Positions 13,894 to 22,872 of a stretch of 39,662 bases of DNA are shown here, piece after piece; the stretch's first letter is position 1; each line of letters begins with the position of its first letter. The notes beneath the pieces are model-generated. The model did not search any database. It was not told the DNA's origin and was given only the letters and a program-made list of their open reading frames with translations. This DNA comes from Isobaculum melis (GTDB lineage Bacteria > Bacillota > Bacilli > Lactobacillales > Carnobacteriaceae): the NCBI RefSeq assembly GCF_900111355.1, contig NZ_FOHA01000019.1:1-39662 (forward strand). Direction: 5' to 3'. The translations under genes were made by a program, and so were the position numbers.

Positions 13894-15153
13894 TTAAACA
13901 AGTTTGACTAATGAGTAATTTTTCTTCCCTTTTCTGATTAAAATAAAGCGTTCATCAAAAGAATTTTTAGGTGAGGCAACAGCATCAACACTGGTTACTT
14001 TTTCACCATTCATTGAAATCGCACCATTGGTGATATCTTCACGGGCTTGACGACGAGATGGTTCAATGCCTAAATCAACTAACCACTCTACAATATTTTT
14101 CTCTTCTTTTGAAGATTCAAAGGTCGGCATATTTTTAAAACCTTCTTCAATTTCATCCGCTGTTAATTTAGCGACATCACCTGAGAATAAAGCTTCCGTA
14201 ATTTTTTCAGCTTCAGCTAATGCATCTGCACCATGAACGAAGTTTGTCATTTCATGTGCCAAACGTTTTTGTGCTTCACGTTTATGTGGCTCAGTTTCAA
14301 CTTTCTTAGCCAAGTCAGTAATTTCTTCTTGCGTTAAGAAAGTAAAGAATTTAAGGTATCTTACCACATCACGGTCATCTTGATTTAACCAAAATTGGAA
14401 GAATTCAAATGGTGTTGTTTTCTCTGGATCTAACCAAATTGCACCACCAGCTGTTTTACCAAATTTTGTACCATCTGCTTTAAGCATCAATGGAATCGTT
14501 AAACCAAAGGCTTTGGCTTCAGCACCTTCTTTTTTACGAATCAAATCTAAACCAGCAGTAATATTCCCCCATTGATCGGCACCGCCAATTTGTAATTGAA
14601 CATCTTCATGTTTAAATAAATGTAAGAAGTCCATAGATTGAAGAATTTGGTAAGTAAATTCAGTAAATGAAATCCCTGTTTCTAAACGGCTAGAAACGAT
14701 ATCTTTTGCCAGCATAGTATTAATGTTAAAGTTTTTACCGTATTCACGTAAGAAATCAAGTAAGGTTAAATCGTGTGTCCAATCAAAGTTGTTGACCATT
14801 TTCACTTCACTGTTTCCACCAAAATCAAATAATTTTTGCATTTGTGCTGTTAAAGCATCAACGTTTGCTTGGACTTGCTCTAATGTTTGGAGCTGACGTT
14901 CAGAAGTACGACCACTTGGATCCCCAATTGTTCCAGTTGCACCACCAATTAAAATAACAGGATGATGACCCATCATTTGGAATCGTTTCATCATCATAAA
15001 TGGAATCAAATGTCCAATATGCATACTATCACCTGTTGGATCTACTCCACAGTATAGTGAAATTTTCTTCGTGTCTACTAGCTCTCTTAAGCCCTCAGCG
15101 TCTGTTTGTTGGTTAATGGCGTCGCGCCATTCTAATTCATCAATAATGTTCAT
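13894..15153 (-). CDS. tyrS: tyrosyl-tRNA synthetase
   Basis: Charges tRNA-Tyr with tyrosine using ATP (class Ic synthetase, cytosolic homodimer). 419 residues from ATG 15153; AGGAGG sits 10 nt upstream, whereas the GTG at 15162 is only 1 nt from it. Landmarks: YCGVDPTGDSMHIGHL (HIGH motif, ~33-48), QIGGADQWGN (tyrosine pocket), KFGKTAGG (KMSKS-like loop) and a C-terminal S4 RNA-binding domain (~350-419). Upstream is a complete T-box leader. In E. faecalis tyrS heads the tyramine operon in the same direction; here it points away from the decarboxylase genes, which lie 1.6 kb off. Confidence 0.96.
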   Translation of the reverse strand: MNIIDELEWRDAINQQTDAEGLRELVDTKKISLYCGVDPTGDSMHIGHLIPFMMMKRFQMMGHHPVILIGGATGTIGDPSGRTSERQLQTLEQVQANVDALTAQMQKLFDFGGNSEVKMVNNFDWTHDLTLLDFLREYGKNFNINTMLAKDIVSSRLETGISFTEFTYQILQSMDFLHLFKHEDVQLQIGGADQWGNITAGLDLIRKKEGAEAKAFGLTIPLMLKADGTKFGKTAGGAIWLDPEKTTPFEFFQFWLNQDDRDVVRYLKFFTFLTQEEITDLAKKVETEPHKREAQKRLAHEMTNFVHGADALAEAEKITEALFSGDVAKLTADEIEEGFKNMPTFESSKEEKNIVEWLVDLGIEPSRRQAREDITNGAISMNGEKVTSVDAVASPKNSFDERFILIRKGKKNYSLVKLV

Positions 15154-15175
15154 ATCAATCACTCCTCCTAAAAAA

Positions 15176-15440
15176 TATAAAAAAGCCCTGCAAATTTAGA
15201 AACCAAAGTTTCCAAACTTACAGGGACGAATTAACCGTGTTACCACCCAAATTGTATTCAAGCAAATATCGAATACCACTCATTCACTATATATCGCTAG
15301 TGAAACGCTTGAGATTAATCAAGATACTCCAGAGTGTACTTCGCAAATGCTGTTTGTGCTAGATTCCACCAACCTCTAGCTCTCTATTAACAGTGACAGT
15401 TTGCTACTGCGCTCGTTCAATGTATGTTTTATAAGATTGT
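15176..15440 (-). promoter_or_regulatory. T-box leader of tyrS
   Basis: On the minus strand the T-box core GGTGGTAACACGG (plus 15235-15247) is followed by a terminator whose stem ends in CCCTG/CAGGG (plus 15186-15225) and a T-run. Upstream is the Stem I region with AGAGAG and GGTGG elements. A TAC triplet (plus 15336-15338), preceded by GAAG and followed by A, is the likely Tyr specifier. Uncharged tRNA-Tyr would stop termination and turn on tyrS. Confidence 0.93.
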
Positions 15441-15446
15441 GACCAA

Positions 15447-15475
15447 AGTATAGTCTAATAAAAAAAGATTGTCAA
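15447..15475 (-). promoter_or_regulatory. tyrS promoter
   Basis: Minus strand TTGACA (plus 15470-15475), 17 nt, TATACT (plus 15447-15452). It leads directly into the T-box leader. Confidence 0.88.
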
Positions 15476-15572
15476 CGACAAAAATAAAAAAAGTTTTGCC
15501 TTTTTTACTTTTCTATTCAAATAAAAAAAAGAACATTCAGCTGAAATAAGCCATTTTATCAGCATTCTTTCA

Positions 15573-15601
15573 TGAAATAAGCTTTATTTTTTGCTATAAT
15601 T
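15573..15601 (+). promoter_or_regulatory. promoter of the yerC-like gene
   Basis: ATGAAA (15573-15578), 17 nt, TGcTATAAT (hexamer 15596-15601, extended -10). About 100 nt before the chosen GTG. Confidence 0.7.
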
Positions 15602-15699
15602 TGGTACAATAAAGAAAAGCTAACAAAATAGCTCAATGCCAATGATAACAAATGAGTAATGACATAGATGAAATCATTTGGGGGAAGGGGAATTGTAAG

Positions 15700-16011
15700 G
15701 TGCAAATAGACAAAATTCGAGATGAGTCAACAGATGATTTTTTTAAAACAATTTTACAATTAGAATCAATAGAAGAAGGGTATGCATTTTTTGATGATTT
15801 GTTAACACTGAATGAAGTGAAAACAATGACTCAGCGCTATCAGGTGGCAAAAATGTTATATGAACATAAAACCTATAGTGAGATTGAGCAAGCAACTCGA
15901 GCGAGTACTGCAACAATTTCAAGAGTGAAACGTTCTGTTTTCGATGGAAATGGAATGTATGATGTGCTGTTTAAGCGTGTCCAGCAAGAATCAGAAAATG
16001 AAAATAAATAA
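15700..16011 (+). CDS. YerC/YecD family TrpR-like regulator
   Basis: 103 residues from GTG 15700, behind a purine-rich GGGGAAGGGG. The frame opens at ATG 15652, but family members start at MQIDK.R, which fits the GTG. The TrpR-type helix-turn-helix is clear: DLLTLNEVKTMTQRYQVAKML, then YSEIEQATRASTATISRVKRSV (~62-84), ending near YDVLFKR. YerC proteins are short DNA-binding proteins related to the tryptophan repressor; the ligand is unknown. Its position between tyrS and the tyrosine permease is suggestive, but in many Firmicutes this gene lies elsewhere, so a role in tyrosine control is only a possibility. Strong terminator follows. Confidence 0.88.
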   Translation: MQIDKIRDESTDDFFKTILQLESIEEGYAFFDDLLTLNEVKTMTQRYQVAKMLYEHKTYSEIEQATRASTATISRVKRSVFDGNGMYDVLFKRVQQESENENK

Positions 16012-16012
16012 T

Positions 16013-16059
16013 ACTGAAAAAGGTCTAGCCATATCTCTTATGGCTAGACCTTTTTCAGT
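16013..16059 (+). terminator. terminator of the yerC-like gene
   Basis: A perfect 21-bp stem (16013-16033 with 16039-16059) and a 5-nt loop TCTCT. The T5 lies within the right arm. It isolates yerC from the permease transcript. Confidence 0.9.
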
Positions 16060-16808
16060 AGATGACATTTTACAAAATATTTGATGATTGCGGTTAAAAA
16101 AACAATGAGTAAAAAAATAACCTTTACTCATTTTTTTTTAATGTAAAATCTTTTAATCAATGTCTCTTTCTGGAAAAAGACTGTCTTTTTCTAAAATGAA
16201 ATCAGTAAAAGTATCTAACTTTTTGTATAAAGTAAACAATGCACAAGCTAGCTCAGAATGAATGCCGTGATCAGATGATTGTTTTAAAAGTATTTTAAAA
16301 AAAAGAGTCAAAAAAAAGCATGGAATAAAATGTATAAAAAATGTTTTTTTGTATAAAAATGTTTCCGGAAGATTCTTTTTTAGTTAAAACCTTTAACGCG
16401 TGAAAGCGATAATCCGTTGCTTGATTTGCGCAAAGAAGAAAAACGAAAAGTCTAATTATCCTCTAATTTAAAGGCTTTTTTAACAGTTGACAAACACTTT
16501 GTGAGGGACTAAACTAACGCATGTAATAGAGGCCGATTCAAATGGCTCATAGCTTTTCATAGAATATTCATTATGCTTTTTGATGCATAAAAAATAGTGA
16601 ACTGTTATTTCTATATAAGGGAGAAATAATAGTAGGGGGATGATTACTCTATTGAATTGTTTTGAAATATTGGGAATCGCTTAAAAGTAATTTTTTGACT
16701 TAAGATACTAACCGAAAGTTATGGGGAACTTATTATTCTTATGAAAGATTAGTAGCTTACCTCAGAAAATTGCCTCAATTAATTAGATAAAGGGGAGAGG
16801 GATTTATT
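16060..16808 (+). other. 750-nt gene-free region before the tyrosine permease
   Basis: No supported gene on either strand. It is extremely AT-rich and holds repeated near-copies of TGTATAAAAA(A)TGTTT around 16330-16370 (a related TTTTTGTATAAAG lies near 16212). A good promoter lies at 16487-16515 and a ~290-nt untranslated leader (about 16522-16808) contains small hairpins such as TATTTCT/AGAAATA near 16606-16627. No T-box core was found on the plus strand. The size suggests regulation by pH or tyrosine through DNA- or RNA-level elements not yet named. Confidence 0.6.
16487..16515 (+). promoter_or_regulatory. promoter of the tyramine operon
   Basis: Consensus TTGACA (16487-16492), 17 nt, TAAACT (16510-16515). 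The transcript would carry a leader of nearly 290 nt before the permease start. Confidence 0.75.
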
Positions 16809-18221
16809 ATGGGGAAACCTAAAAAGTTATCATTGTTTGGATTGATCGGTATTACAATGGCATTCTTCGGAACTGTACGTAGTGTACCAACATTAGCATC
16901 AACAGGATGGACGCAAATCTTCTATATGTTATTAGCAGCTTGTGTCTTTGCCTTACCGATTGCATTAATGTCAGCTGAGTTATCAACTGGTTGGCCAGAA
17001 GAGGGTGGCCCGCAAGTTTGGGTTAAAAATGCACTAGGCGAAAAATGGGGATTTGTTACTTCATGGTTACTATGGGTGCAAATGTTCTTCGGAATGGTTA
17101 TGGTTGCATCAACAGTAGGTGTGTTATTAAGCTATGTGATTAACCAACCTGAACTAGCACACAACAATCTTTTCATTTTTCTAATGATCATTATTTCATA
17201 TTGGGGGATTACACTTCTAAACTTGAAATTTGATATGGTAAAAATTGCTGGTGACTGGGGTGCGATTATTGGGGTTTACATTCCTTTCGTAGCACTTGTT
17301 GTTTTAGGTGTGATTTATTTTGCAAAACATGGGATTAATCCTGATAGTTATTTAGGTCATTTTGAAGCTGGTAAATTACTACCTGATTTTAGTGACTTAG
17401 GAAGCTTACCAACCTTAACAGGTATTATCTTTATCTTTGCTGGTGTTGAAATTTCTTCAGTTCATGCAAACAATATTGATAATCCAAAACGTAACTATCC
17501 AATTGCAGTAATTGCATCCGTATTACTATTAGTTGTCTTTAACTTAGTTGCTGGTTTAAGCGTTGCAGATGCTGTTCCAGCTGGACAAATGGAGCTTGCA
17601 GATATTACACAACCATTTGTTATCTTCACACAAGACTTAGGAATTCCATCAATTTTCAATAACATTATTTCATTAATGATTTTAATTGGTGTCCTTGTTC
17701 AATTAAGCGCATGGGTGCTTGGACCAAGTAAATCAATGATTAAAGTGGCAGATGAAGGCAACCTACCTCCATTCTTCCAAAAACGTACAAGCAAAGGCAT
17801 TCCAATTACTTTCGTATTGATTCAAGCAGTTGTCATTTCACTTGTTTCATTCTTATATGTTGTCATTCCAGATATTAGTGCAGCGTTCCTAATCATTACC
17901 ATTACAACAACGATTTTATATTGTATCGTTTACTTGTTGATTTCAATTTCAGCGATTAAATTACGCTATAAAATGCCAAATGTTGAACGTCCGTTTAGAT
18001 TAGGAAGCAAAGGCAATGGTTTAATGTGGTTTGTTGCTTCATTATCAATTGTTGCAGTTGTTGTAACAATTTTAGTGAGTTTGATTCCACCAGCTTCAAT
18101 TGCTGAAAGTGCACATACTGGTTATGTGATTTATCAAGTGGCAGCAACAGTTATTATGGTTGTCATTGCCTTGGTTATTTATAAATTTAAAAAACCTGAA
18201 TGGAAAAAGAAAGAAAAATAA
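16809..18221 (+). CDS. tyrP: APC-family tyrosine/tyramine antiporter
   Basis: 470 residues, about 12 membrane segments, start ATG 16809 behind GGGGAGAGGG. Early FGLIGITMAFFGTVRSVPTLA and the PEEGGPQVWVKNALG loop are typical of the glutamate/GABA and tyrosine/tyramine exchangers in the APC superfamily; IFIFAGVEISSVHANNIDNPKRNYP marks the conserved TM6 region. It imports tyrosine and exports tyramine, giving a net loss of positive charge from the cell and helping to build a proton motive force. The substrate is assigned from the tdc gene only 50 nt downstream. In E. faecalis the permease follows the decarboxylase; here it precedes it. Confidence 0.9.
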   Translation: MGKPKKLSLFGLIGITMAFFGTVRSVPTLASTGWTQIFYMLLAACVFALPIALMSAELSTGWPEEGGPQVWVKNALGEKWGFVTSWLLWVQMFFGMVMVASTVGVLLSYVINQPELAHNNLFIFLMIIISYWGITLLNLKFDMVKIAGDWGAIIGVYIPFVALVVLGVIYFAKHGINPDSYLGHFEAGKLLPDFSDLGSLPTLTGIIFIFAGVEISSVHANNIDNPKRNYPIAVIASVLLLVVFNLVAGLSVADAVPAGQMELADITQPFVIFTQDLGIPSIFNNIISLMILIGVLVQLSAWVLGPSKSMIKVADEGNLPPFFQKRTSKGIPITFVLIQAVVISLVSFLYVVIPDISAAFLIITITTTILYCIVYLLISISAIKLRYKMPNVERPFRLGSKGNGLMWFVASLSIVAVVVTILVSLIPPASIAESAHTGYVIYQVAATVIMVVIALVIYKFKKPEWKKKEK

Positions 18222-18271
18222 AGCATTAGATTGAATAAAATTAGGGGAAATAAATATAGGGGGAATTTCAA

Positions 18272-20134
18272 ATGAAAAACACATTTAACACAGAAAACAC
18301 TAACTTAAAAGCTTTATTCTTAGGCGATAAAGGTGAAAATGTTGATTTATTCAAAGAATTATTAAATAAAATGGTAGATGAACATGTTGGTTGGAGACAA
18401 AACTACATGCCACAAGATTTACCAGTGATTACACCGCAAGATAGAAGCTCAAAAGAATTCCAAGAAACAGCAGATCATATGAGAAGCGTCTTTAACTTAT
18501 TATCTTCACGCTTACGTACTGAATCATTACCATGGCATACAGCAGGTCGTTTCTGGGGTCATATGAACTCTGAAACATTAATGCCTTCAATTATTGCTTA
18601 TACAGCAGCAATGCTTTGGAATGGTAACAACGTTGCGTATGAATCATCTCCAGCAACTTCTCAAATGGAAGAAGAAGTCGGAATGGAATTTGCAACATTA
18701 ATGGGTTATCAAAACGGTTGGGGACACATTGCCGCTGATGGTTCAATTGCGAACTTAGAAGGTTTATGGTATGCCCGTAACATGAAATCATTACCACTTG
18801 CAATCAAAGCAGTTGTTCCTGAAATGGTAGAAGGTAAAACTGAATGGGAACTACTAAACATGTCTACAACAGAAGTCTTAGACATTTTAGATAAAGTCCA
18901 AGATAAAGTGGATGAAATCAAAGCTGAATCAGCTCGTAGTGGTAAAAACTTAGATAAATTAGGTAAATGGATTGTGCCACAAACAAAACACTATTCATGG
19001 TTAAAAGCTGCTGATATTATCGGTATCGGTTTAGATCAAGTCATCGCCGGTGAAGTCAATAGCGAATACCGTATGGATATTGATAAATTAGAAGCACAAA
19101 TTCGCGATTTAGCAGCACAAGGTATTCCAACTCTTGGTGTTGTAGGTGTGGTTGGTTCAACTGAAGAAGGACAAGTTGACCGTATTGACCAAATCATTGC
19201 ATTACGCGATAAATTAGCTGCAGAAGGCATTTACTTCTATGTACACGTTGATGCTGCTTACGGTGGTTATGGACGTTCAATCTTCTTAGATGAAAACGAC
19301 AAATTCATCGAATGGGATAAAATCGAAGAAGTTTACGCTAAAAATGGCATCTTCATGGAAAAAAATGATTGGTTAACCAGAGAAGTTTATGAATCATTTA
19401 AAGCAATTGAACAAGCTGAATCAGTCACAATTGACCCTCATAAAATGGGTTATATCCCTTACTCAGCTGGTGGTGTCGTAATCAAAGATATCCGTATGCG
19501 TGACGTGATTTCTTACTTCGCAACTTATGTATTTGAAAAAGGTGCTGATATTCCAGCGTTATTAGGTGCTTATATTCTTGAAGGTTCAAAAGCTGGTGCA
19601 ACTGCTGCCGCTGTCTGGACTGCTCATAAAGTATTACCACTTAACGTAACTGGCTACGGTAAATTGATGGGTGCAAGTATTGAAGGAGCTTACCACTTCT
19701 ATCATTTCATCGATGGTTTAGAATTCCAAGTTGGAGACAAAACAATCGAAATGCACGCTTTAACCAAACCAGACTTTAACATGGTTGACTATGTATTTAA
19801 CGAAAAAGGCAACACTGACCTTGTGAAAATGAACAAATTAAACCATGATTTCTATGACTATGCTTCATATGCAAAAGGTGGCTTATATAACAACGAATTC
19901 ATTACTTCACACACAGACTTCGCGATTGAAGAATATGGTCACAGCCCATTTGAATTCGTAAATAGCTTAGGCTTCTCACGCGCTGAATGGGAACGTGCTG
20001 ATAAAGTAACCATCCTACGTGCTGCAGCAATGTCACCATATATGAATGATAAAGAAGTCTTTGACGAATATGCAGAAAAAATTAAAAATGCGATTCAAAG
20101 CAAACTTGAAGCAATCTATGCTGAAGAAGCTTAA
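18272..20134 (+). CDS. tdcA: tyrosine decarboxylase (PLP-dependent)
   Basis: Decarboxylates tyrosine to tyramine and CO2, consuming one proton. 620 residues, the same length as the E. faecalis enzyme, and recognisable throughout: [20 protein letters not shown] near the start, [15 protein letters not shown], and the PLP site [16 protein letters not shown] with Lys391 as the Schiff-base lysine. It is a group II decarboxylase with the large C-terminal extension typical of bacterial tyrosine decarboxylases; it may also act on phenylalanine. Start ATG 18272 behind AGGGGG. Codon use is regular and U-rich, as for a highly expressed gene. It is cotranscribed with the permease. A MITE-like repeat and a terminator follow. 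Confidence 0.97.
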   Translation: MKNTFNTENTNLKALFLGDKGENVDLFKELLNKMVDEHVGWRQNYMPQDLPVITPQDRSSKEFQETADHMRSVFNLLSSRLRTESLPWHTAGRFWGHMNSETLMPSIIAYTAAMLWNGNNVAYESSPATSQMEEEVGMEFATLMGYQNGWGHIAADGSIANLEGLWYARNMKSLPLAIKAVVPEMVEGKTEWELLNMSTTEVLDILDKVQDKVDEIKAESARSGKNLDKLGKWIVPQTKHYSWLKAADIIGIGLDQVIAGEVNSEYRMDIDKLEAQIRDLAAQGIPTLGVVGVVGSTEEGQVDRIDQIIALRDKLAAEGIYFYVHVDAAYGGYGRSIFLDENDKFIEWDKIEEVYAKNGIFMEKNDWLTREVYESFKAIEQAESVTIDPHKMGYIPYSAGGVVIKDIRMRDVISYFATYVFEKGADIPALLGAYILEGSKAGATAAAVWTAHKVLPLNVTGYGKLMGASIEGAYHFYHFIDGLEFQVGDKTIEMHALTKPDFNMVDYVFNEKGNTDLVKMNKLNHDFYDYASYAKGGLYNNEFITSHTDFAIEEYGHSPFEFVNSLGFSRAEWERADKVTILRAAAMSPYMNDKEVFDEYAEKIKNAIQSKLEAIYAEEA

Positions 20135-20165
20135 TTGAACCAAAGAAAATTTGATGTTGCTTGCT

Positions 20166-20330
20166 TAGAGTGTGTCTTAAAACTACAGTGGTATCTGAAT
20201 TTTTCAGTGATGATGGTGGAAATCTAGAAAGAAAACACAGTTAATGTGGTGCATAAGCGCGTATTTCTGACGACGAGTTCCACCATCATCGCGAAAATAT
20301 TCGCCGCTGAAGTTTTAAGATACGCTCTAG
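20166..20330. repeat. MITE-like imperfect inverted repeat (~165 nt)
   Basis: Left arm starts TAGAGTGTGTCTTAAAACT (20166-) and the right arm, read in reverse complement, starts CTAGAGCGTATCTTAAAACT. Both continue with CAG(T/C)GG, a few diverged positions with a ~4-nt gap, and an exact GATGATGGTGGAA (20209-20221; complement 20278-20290). Arms are ~55 nt, the centre ~56 nt, and there is no open frame. It could be a non-autonomous mobile element or a large transcript hairpin stabilising tdc mRNA. Confidence 0.6.
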
Positions 20331-20388
20331 TATAAAGTAAGAGCTCCCAAGTTTTAAGTAAGCAAGATTAAAAAGGATGAGGGAATGA

Positions 20389-20427
20389 GTAGTGGATCAA
20401 ATCTGCTAGACATTCCCTCGTTTTTTA
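20389..20427 (+). terminator. terminator between tdc and pdxK
   Basis: GAGGGAATG (20389-20397) pairs with CATTCCCTC (20411-20419), with additional pairing in the loop, then G and T6. pdxK starts 26 nt later, so read-through or a nearby unseen promoter must supply it. Confidence 0.8.
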
Positions 20428-20452
20428 TTAAACAGAAATGGAAGTGTGTCAA

Positions 20453-21271
20453 ATGACAATACAGAAGGTCTTAACAATTGCAGGCTCAGATACAAGTGGT
20501 GGTGCTGGTGCACAAGCAGATTTAAAAACGTTTCAAGAATATGGTGTTTATGGCATGAGTGTGTTAACATCAATTGTCAGTATGAATCCAGCTAAAAATT
20601 GGCATCATGAAGTCTTTTTAGTACCACATGAAATGATCCAATGGCAGCTAGCGACGATGGAGTCTGTTCAAACCATTGCGAGCTTAAAAACAGGAATGCT
20701 CGGAACAAATGAAACCATTGAAACAGTTGGCGCATTCATTCAAAACAATCAAATTCCTTTTTATGTGATGGACCCAGTCATGGTCTGTAAAGGGGAAAAT
20801 GAAGTCATGGATCCAGAAAGTGTTGTCAAAATGAAAGAGATTTTGTTACCACTTGCAACCATTACCACACCTAATCTTTTTGAAGCGAGTCAATTAGCAG
20901 ATATGCCACCGCTTCGATCAATTGAAGAGATGCAAGAAGCAGCGAAAAAAATTGTGGCACTAGGTGTTCCTGCTGTTGTGATTAAAGGTGGAACTAGATT
21001 AGCAGGCAATGAAGCAGTTGATGTCTTTTATGATGGCACTCACTTTGAAAATTTACGTACGGAAAAAATCGATACAACCTATAATCATGGGGCAGGTTGC
21101 ACGATGGCTGCAGCGATTACAGCAGGCTTAGCACAAGGCTTATCAGTATTAGATGCAGTGATAAAAGCCAAAGCTTTTGTCGCAGCAGGAATCCAAGCAG
21201 GTTTTCCATTAAATCAGTTTGTTGGACCAGTTTGGCATGGCGCATATCATGAAGCAGAAAATAGAGCTTAA
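20453..21271 (+). CDS. pdxK: pyridoxine/pyridoxal kinase (ThiD-type fold)
   Basis: Phosphorylates B6 vitamers to the PLP precursor or PLP with ATP. 272 residues from ATG 20453 (GGAAG 8 nt upstream); the in-frame ATG at 20438 has no site. It belongs to the ThiD-like ribokinase branch: TIAGSDTSGGAGAQADLKTF at the N-terminus, MDPVMVCKG, TPNLFEA, VVIKGG, and the catalytic NHGAGCTMAAAI anion-hole motif. The short single-domain form is annotated as pyridoxine kinase in Lactobacillales, but hydroxymethylpyrimidine kinase (thiD) is the alternative. Its place between a PLP-dependent decarboxylase and the antiporter of the same pathway favours the B6 role. Confidence 0.85.
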   Translation: MTIQKVLTIAGSDTSGGAGAQADLKTFQEYGVYGMSVLTSIVSMNPAKNWHHEVFLVPHEMIQWQLATMESVQTIASLKTGMLGTNETIETVGAFIQNNQIPFYVMDPVMVCKGENEVMDPESVVKMKEILLPLATITTPNLFEASQLADMPPLRSIEEMQEAAKKIVALGVPAVVIKGGTRLAGNEAVDVFYDGTHFENLRTEKIDTTYNHGAGCTMAAAITAGLAQGLSVLDAVIKAKAFVAAGIQAGFPLNQFVGPVWHGAYHEAENRA

Positions 21272-21319
21272 TCATCATAAATAGCAGTGAAAAGTAGGGA
21301 TAAAAAGGGGATAAAGAGG

Positions 21320-22684
21320 ATGAAAAAAAATGTCACAATCAAAGAATCACTTTTTCTTTTAGTTGTACTATTAGCAGTGATCGGAACTTGTATTATTGGA
21401 TTTGCAATACCCGCTCATGTAGCGATTTTATTTGCATTGGCAATTGTTTTGCTATTTTCCGCAATTAAGGGGTTTTCTTGGCAAACAATCCACGAGGGCA
21501 TTCAAGAAGGAATCACACCAGGATTAGTGCCAATTATCATCTTTATCTTAATTGGGGCTTTAATCAGTGTCTGGATTGCAGCAGGAACCATTCCAACGAT
21601 TATGGTCTATGGCTTTAGTGTGTTATCTGCAGATTTCTTTTTACCAACAGTATTTGTGATTTGTGGTGTAGTGGGGGCTACTGTAGGCAGTTCCTTTACA
21701 ACTGTTTCAACTGTAGGGATTGCGTTTGCAGGTATGGGGAGCATTATGGGGTTTAACCCAGCGTTAACTGCAGGAGCCATTGTTTCAGGTGCGTTCTTTG
21801 GTAATGCCATTTCTCCTTTATCTGATACAGCCAATTTAGCGGCGGCGATTGCAGAGGTTGATTTATTTGATCATATAAAAAATGAATTAAAAACAGCAAT
21901 GCCTGCGTTTATTTTGACCTTTATCGCATTTGTTTTGATGGGTCAAGCCTCACATGGCAATGTTGCAGGAGATGATATTCAAAGTATTATTGATACATTA
22001 AACAACTCTTATACCATTTCAATTGTCACTTTAATACCAGTACTTGTATTATTTTATAGCGCTTGGAAAAAAATCCCGGCGATTCCTACTTTATTAATGA
22101 GTATCCTATTATCCATAGTGATTCGTTATATTTACTATCCGGCAACTTCTATTGGCCAAATTGCAGCAATGATTCAAGATGGCTTTGTTTCAACAACAGG
22201 AGTAGAAAATGTCGATGTATTGCTGACCCGTGGCGGCATGCAAAGTATGATGTGGTCTGTTTCCTTAATTATTCTAGCCTTATCCTTAGGCGGTTTATTG
22301 GTGAAATTAAACATTATTGAGACCATTTTGGCACAAATCGAAGATTTTATGCAAACAAAAAGCAGATTAATCCTCTTAACAGCACTCAGCTCAATTGGGG
22401 TAAATCTATTGATTGGGGAGCAATACCTATCGATTATTCTTCCTGGGAAAGCCTTCAAAAATAATTATGAAAAAGCACAGGTAGAGAATAAATACCTCTC
22501 TAGGATATTGTTTGATGCAGGCGCTGTGATCAATCCATTAATCCCTTGGGGCGTAAGTGGTGTATTTATTGCAGGGACGCTAGGTGTTTCAACCTTAGAT
22601 TACTTGCCATTTACTTTCTTCTGTTTATTCACACCTGTTATTAGTATCTTGCTTGGCTTTGTCAATAGAAAAAGTAAAAAGTAG
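21320..22684 (+). CDS. nhaC: NhaC-family Na+/H+ antiporter
   Basis: 454 residues from ATG 21320 (AAAGAGG and GGGG just upstream); the longer GTG start at 21287 lacks a site. About 11-12 membrane segments. Family marks: GITPGLVPIIIFILIGALISVWIAAGTIPT, VGATVGSSFTTVSTVGIAF, and the AFFGNAISPLSDTANLAAAI motif, with Asp in SPLSDT likely in the ion path; near the end INPLIPWGVSG. NhaC exchangers pump Na+ out for H+ in. This gene closes the tyramine cluster in E. faecalis too, so its link with tyrosine decarboxylation is well established as gene order. It follows pdxK closely and ends at a strong hairpin. Confidence 0.93.
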   Translation: MKKNVTIKESLFLLVVLLAVIGTCIIGFAIPAHVAILFALAIVLLFSAIKGFSWQTIHEGIQEGITPGLVPIIIFILIGALISVWIAAGTIPTIMVYGFSVLSADFFLPTVFVICGVVGATVGSSFTTVSTVGIAFAGMGSIMGFNPALTAGAIVSGAFFGNAISPLSDTANLAAAIAEVDLFDHIKNELKTAMPAFILTFIAFVLMGQASHGNVAGDDIQSIIDTLNNSYTISIVTLIPVLVLFYSAWKKIPAIPTLLMSILLSIVIRYIYYPATSIGQIAAMIQDGFVSTTGVENVDVLLTRGGMQSMMWSVSLIILALSLGGLLVKLNIIETILAQIEDFMQTKSRLILLTALSSIGVNLLIGEQYLSIILPGKAFKNNYEKAQVENKYLSRILFDAGAVINPLIPWGVSGVFIAGTLGVSTLDYLPFTFFCLFTPVISILLGFVNRKSKK

Positions 22685-22796
22685 GGCAATTGATTTTTAG
22701 CTAAATATCTATCAAGCTATTTCTGTATGGTTAGAGAAGAAGGACGATCACTAAAACAAGTTGCTTTCTAATCCGCACATTTGTTTTTGGTAAATG

Positions 22797-22866
22797 AAAA
22801 AAGAACCCCAACCTATTGCCTTAGGTTGGGGTTTTGCGTTCTTTTGATCGATTTCTAACGTTTCGC
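22797..22866 (-). ncRNA. candidate ~70-nt small RNA B (minus strand)
   Basis: Driven by a textbook minus-strand promoter (plus 22873-22901), the RNA would start near 22866 with CTTGCGAAACG. It ends in a perfect 12-bp GC-rich hairpin (22804-22815 with 22822-22833) plus a T6 tract reading leftward. The hairpin doubles as the nhaC terminator on the plus strand. The order and the TTGCGAAA motif match candidate A at 700-771, while the stem sequence differs but still pairs. Confidence 0.55.
22804..22837 (+). terminator. nhaC terminator (bidirectional)
   Basis: AACCCCAACCTA (22804-22815), 6-nt loop, TAGGTTGGGGTT (22822-22833), then TT. It is also the 3' end of the opposing small RNA candidate. Confidence 0.88.
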
Positions 22867-22872
22867 AAGTTC

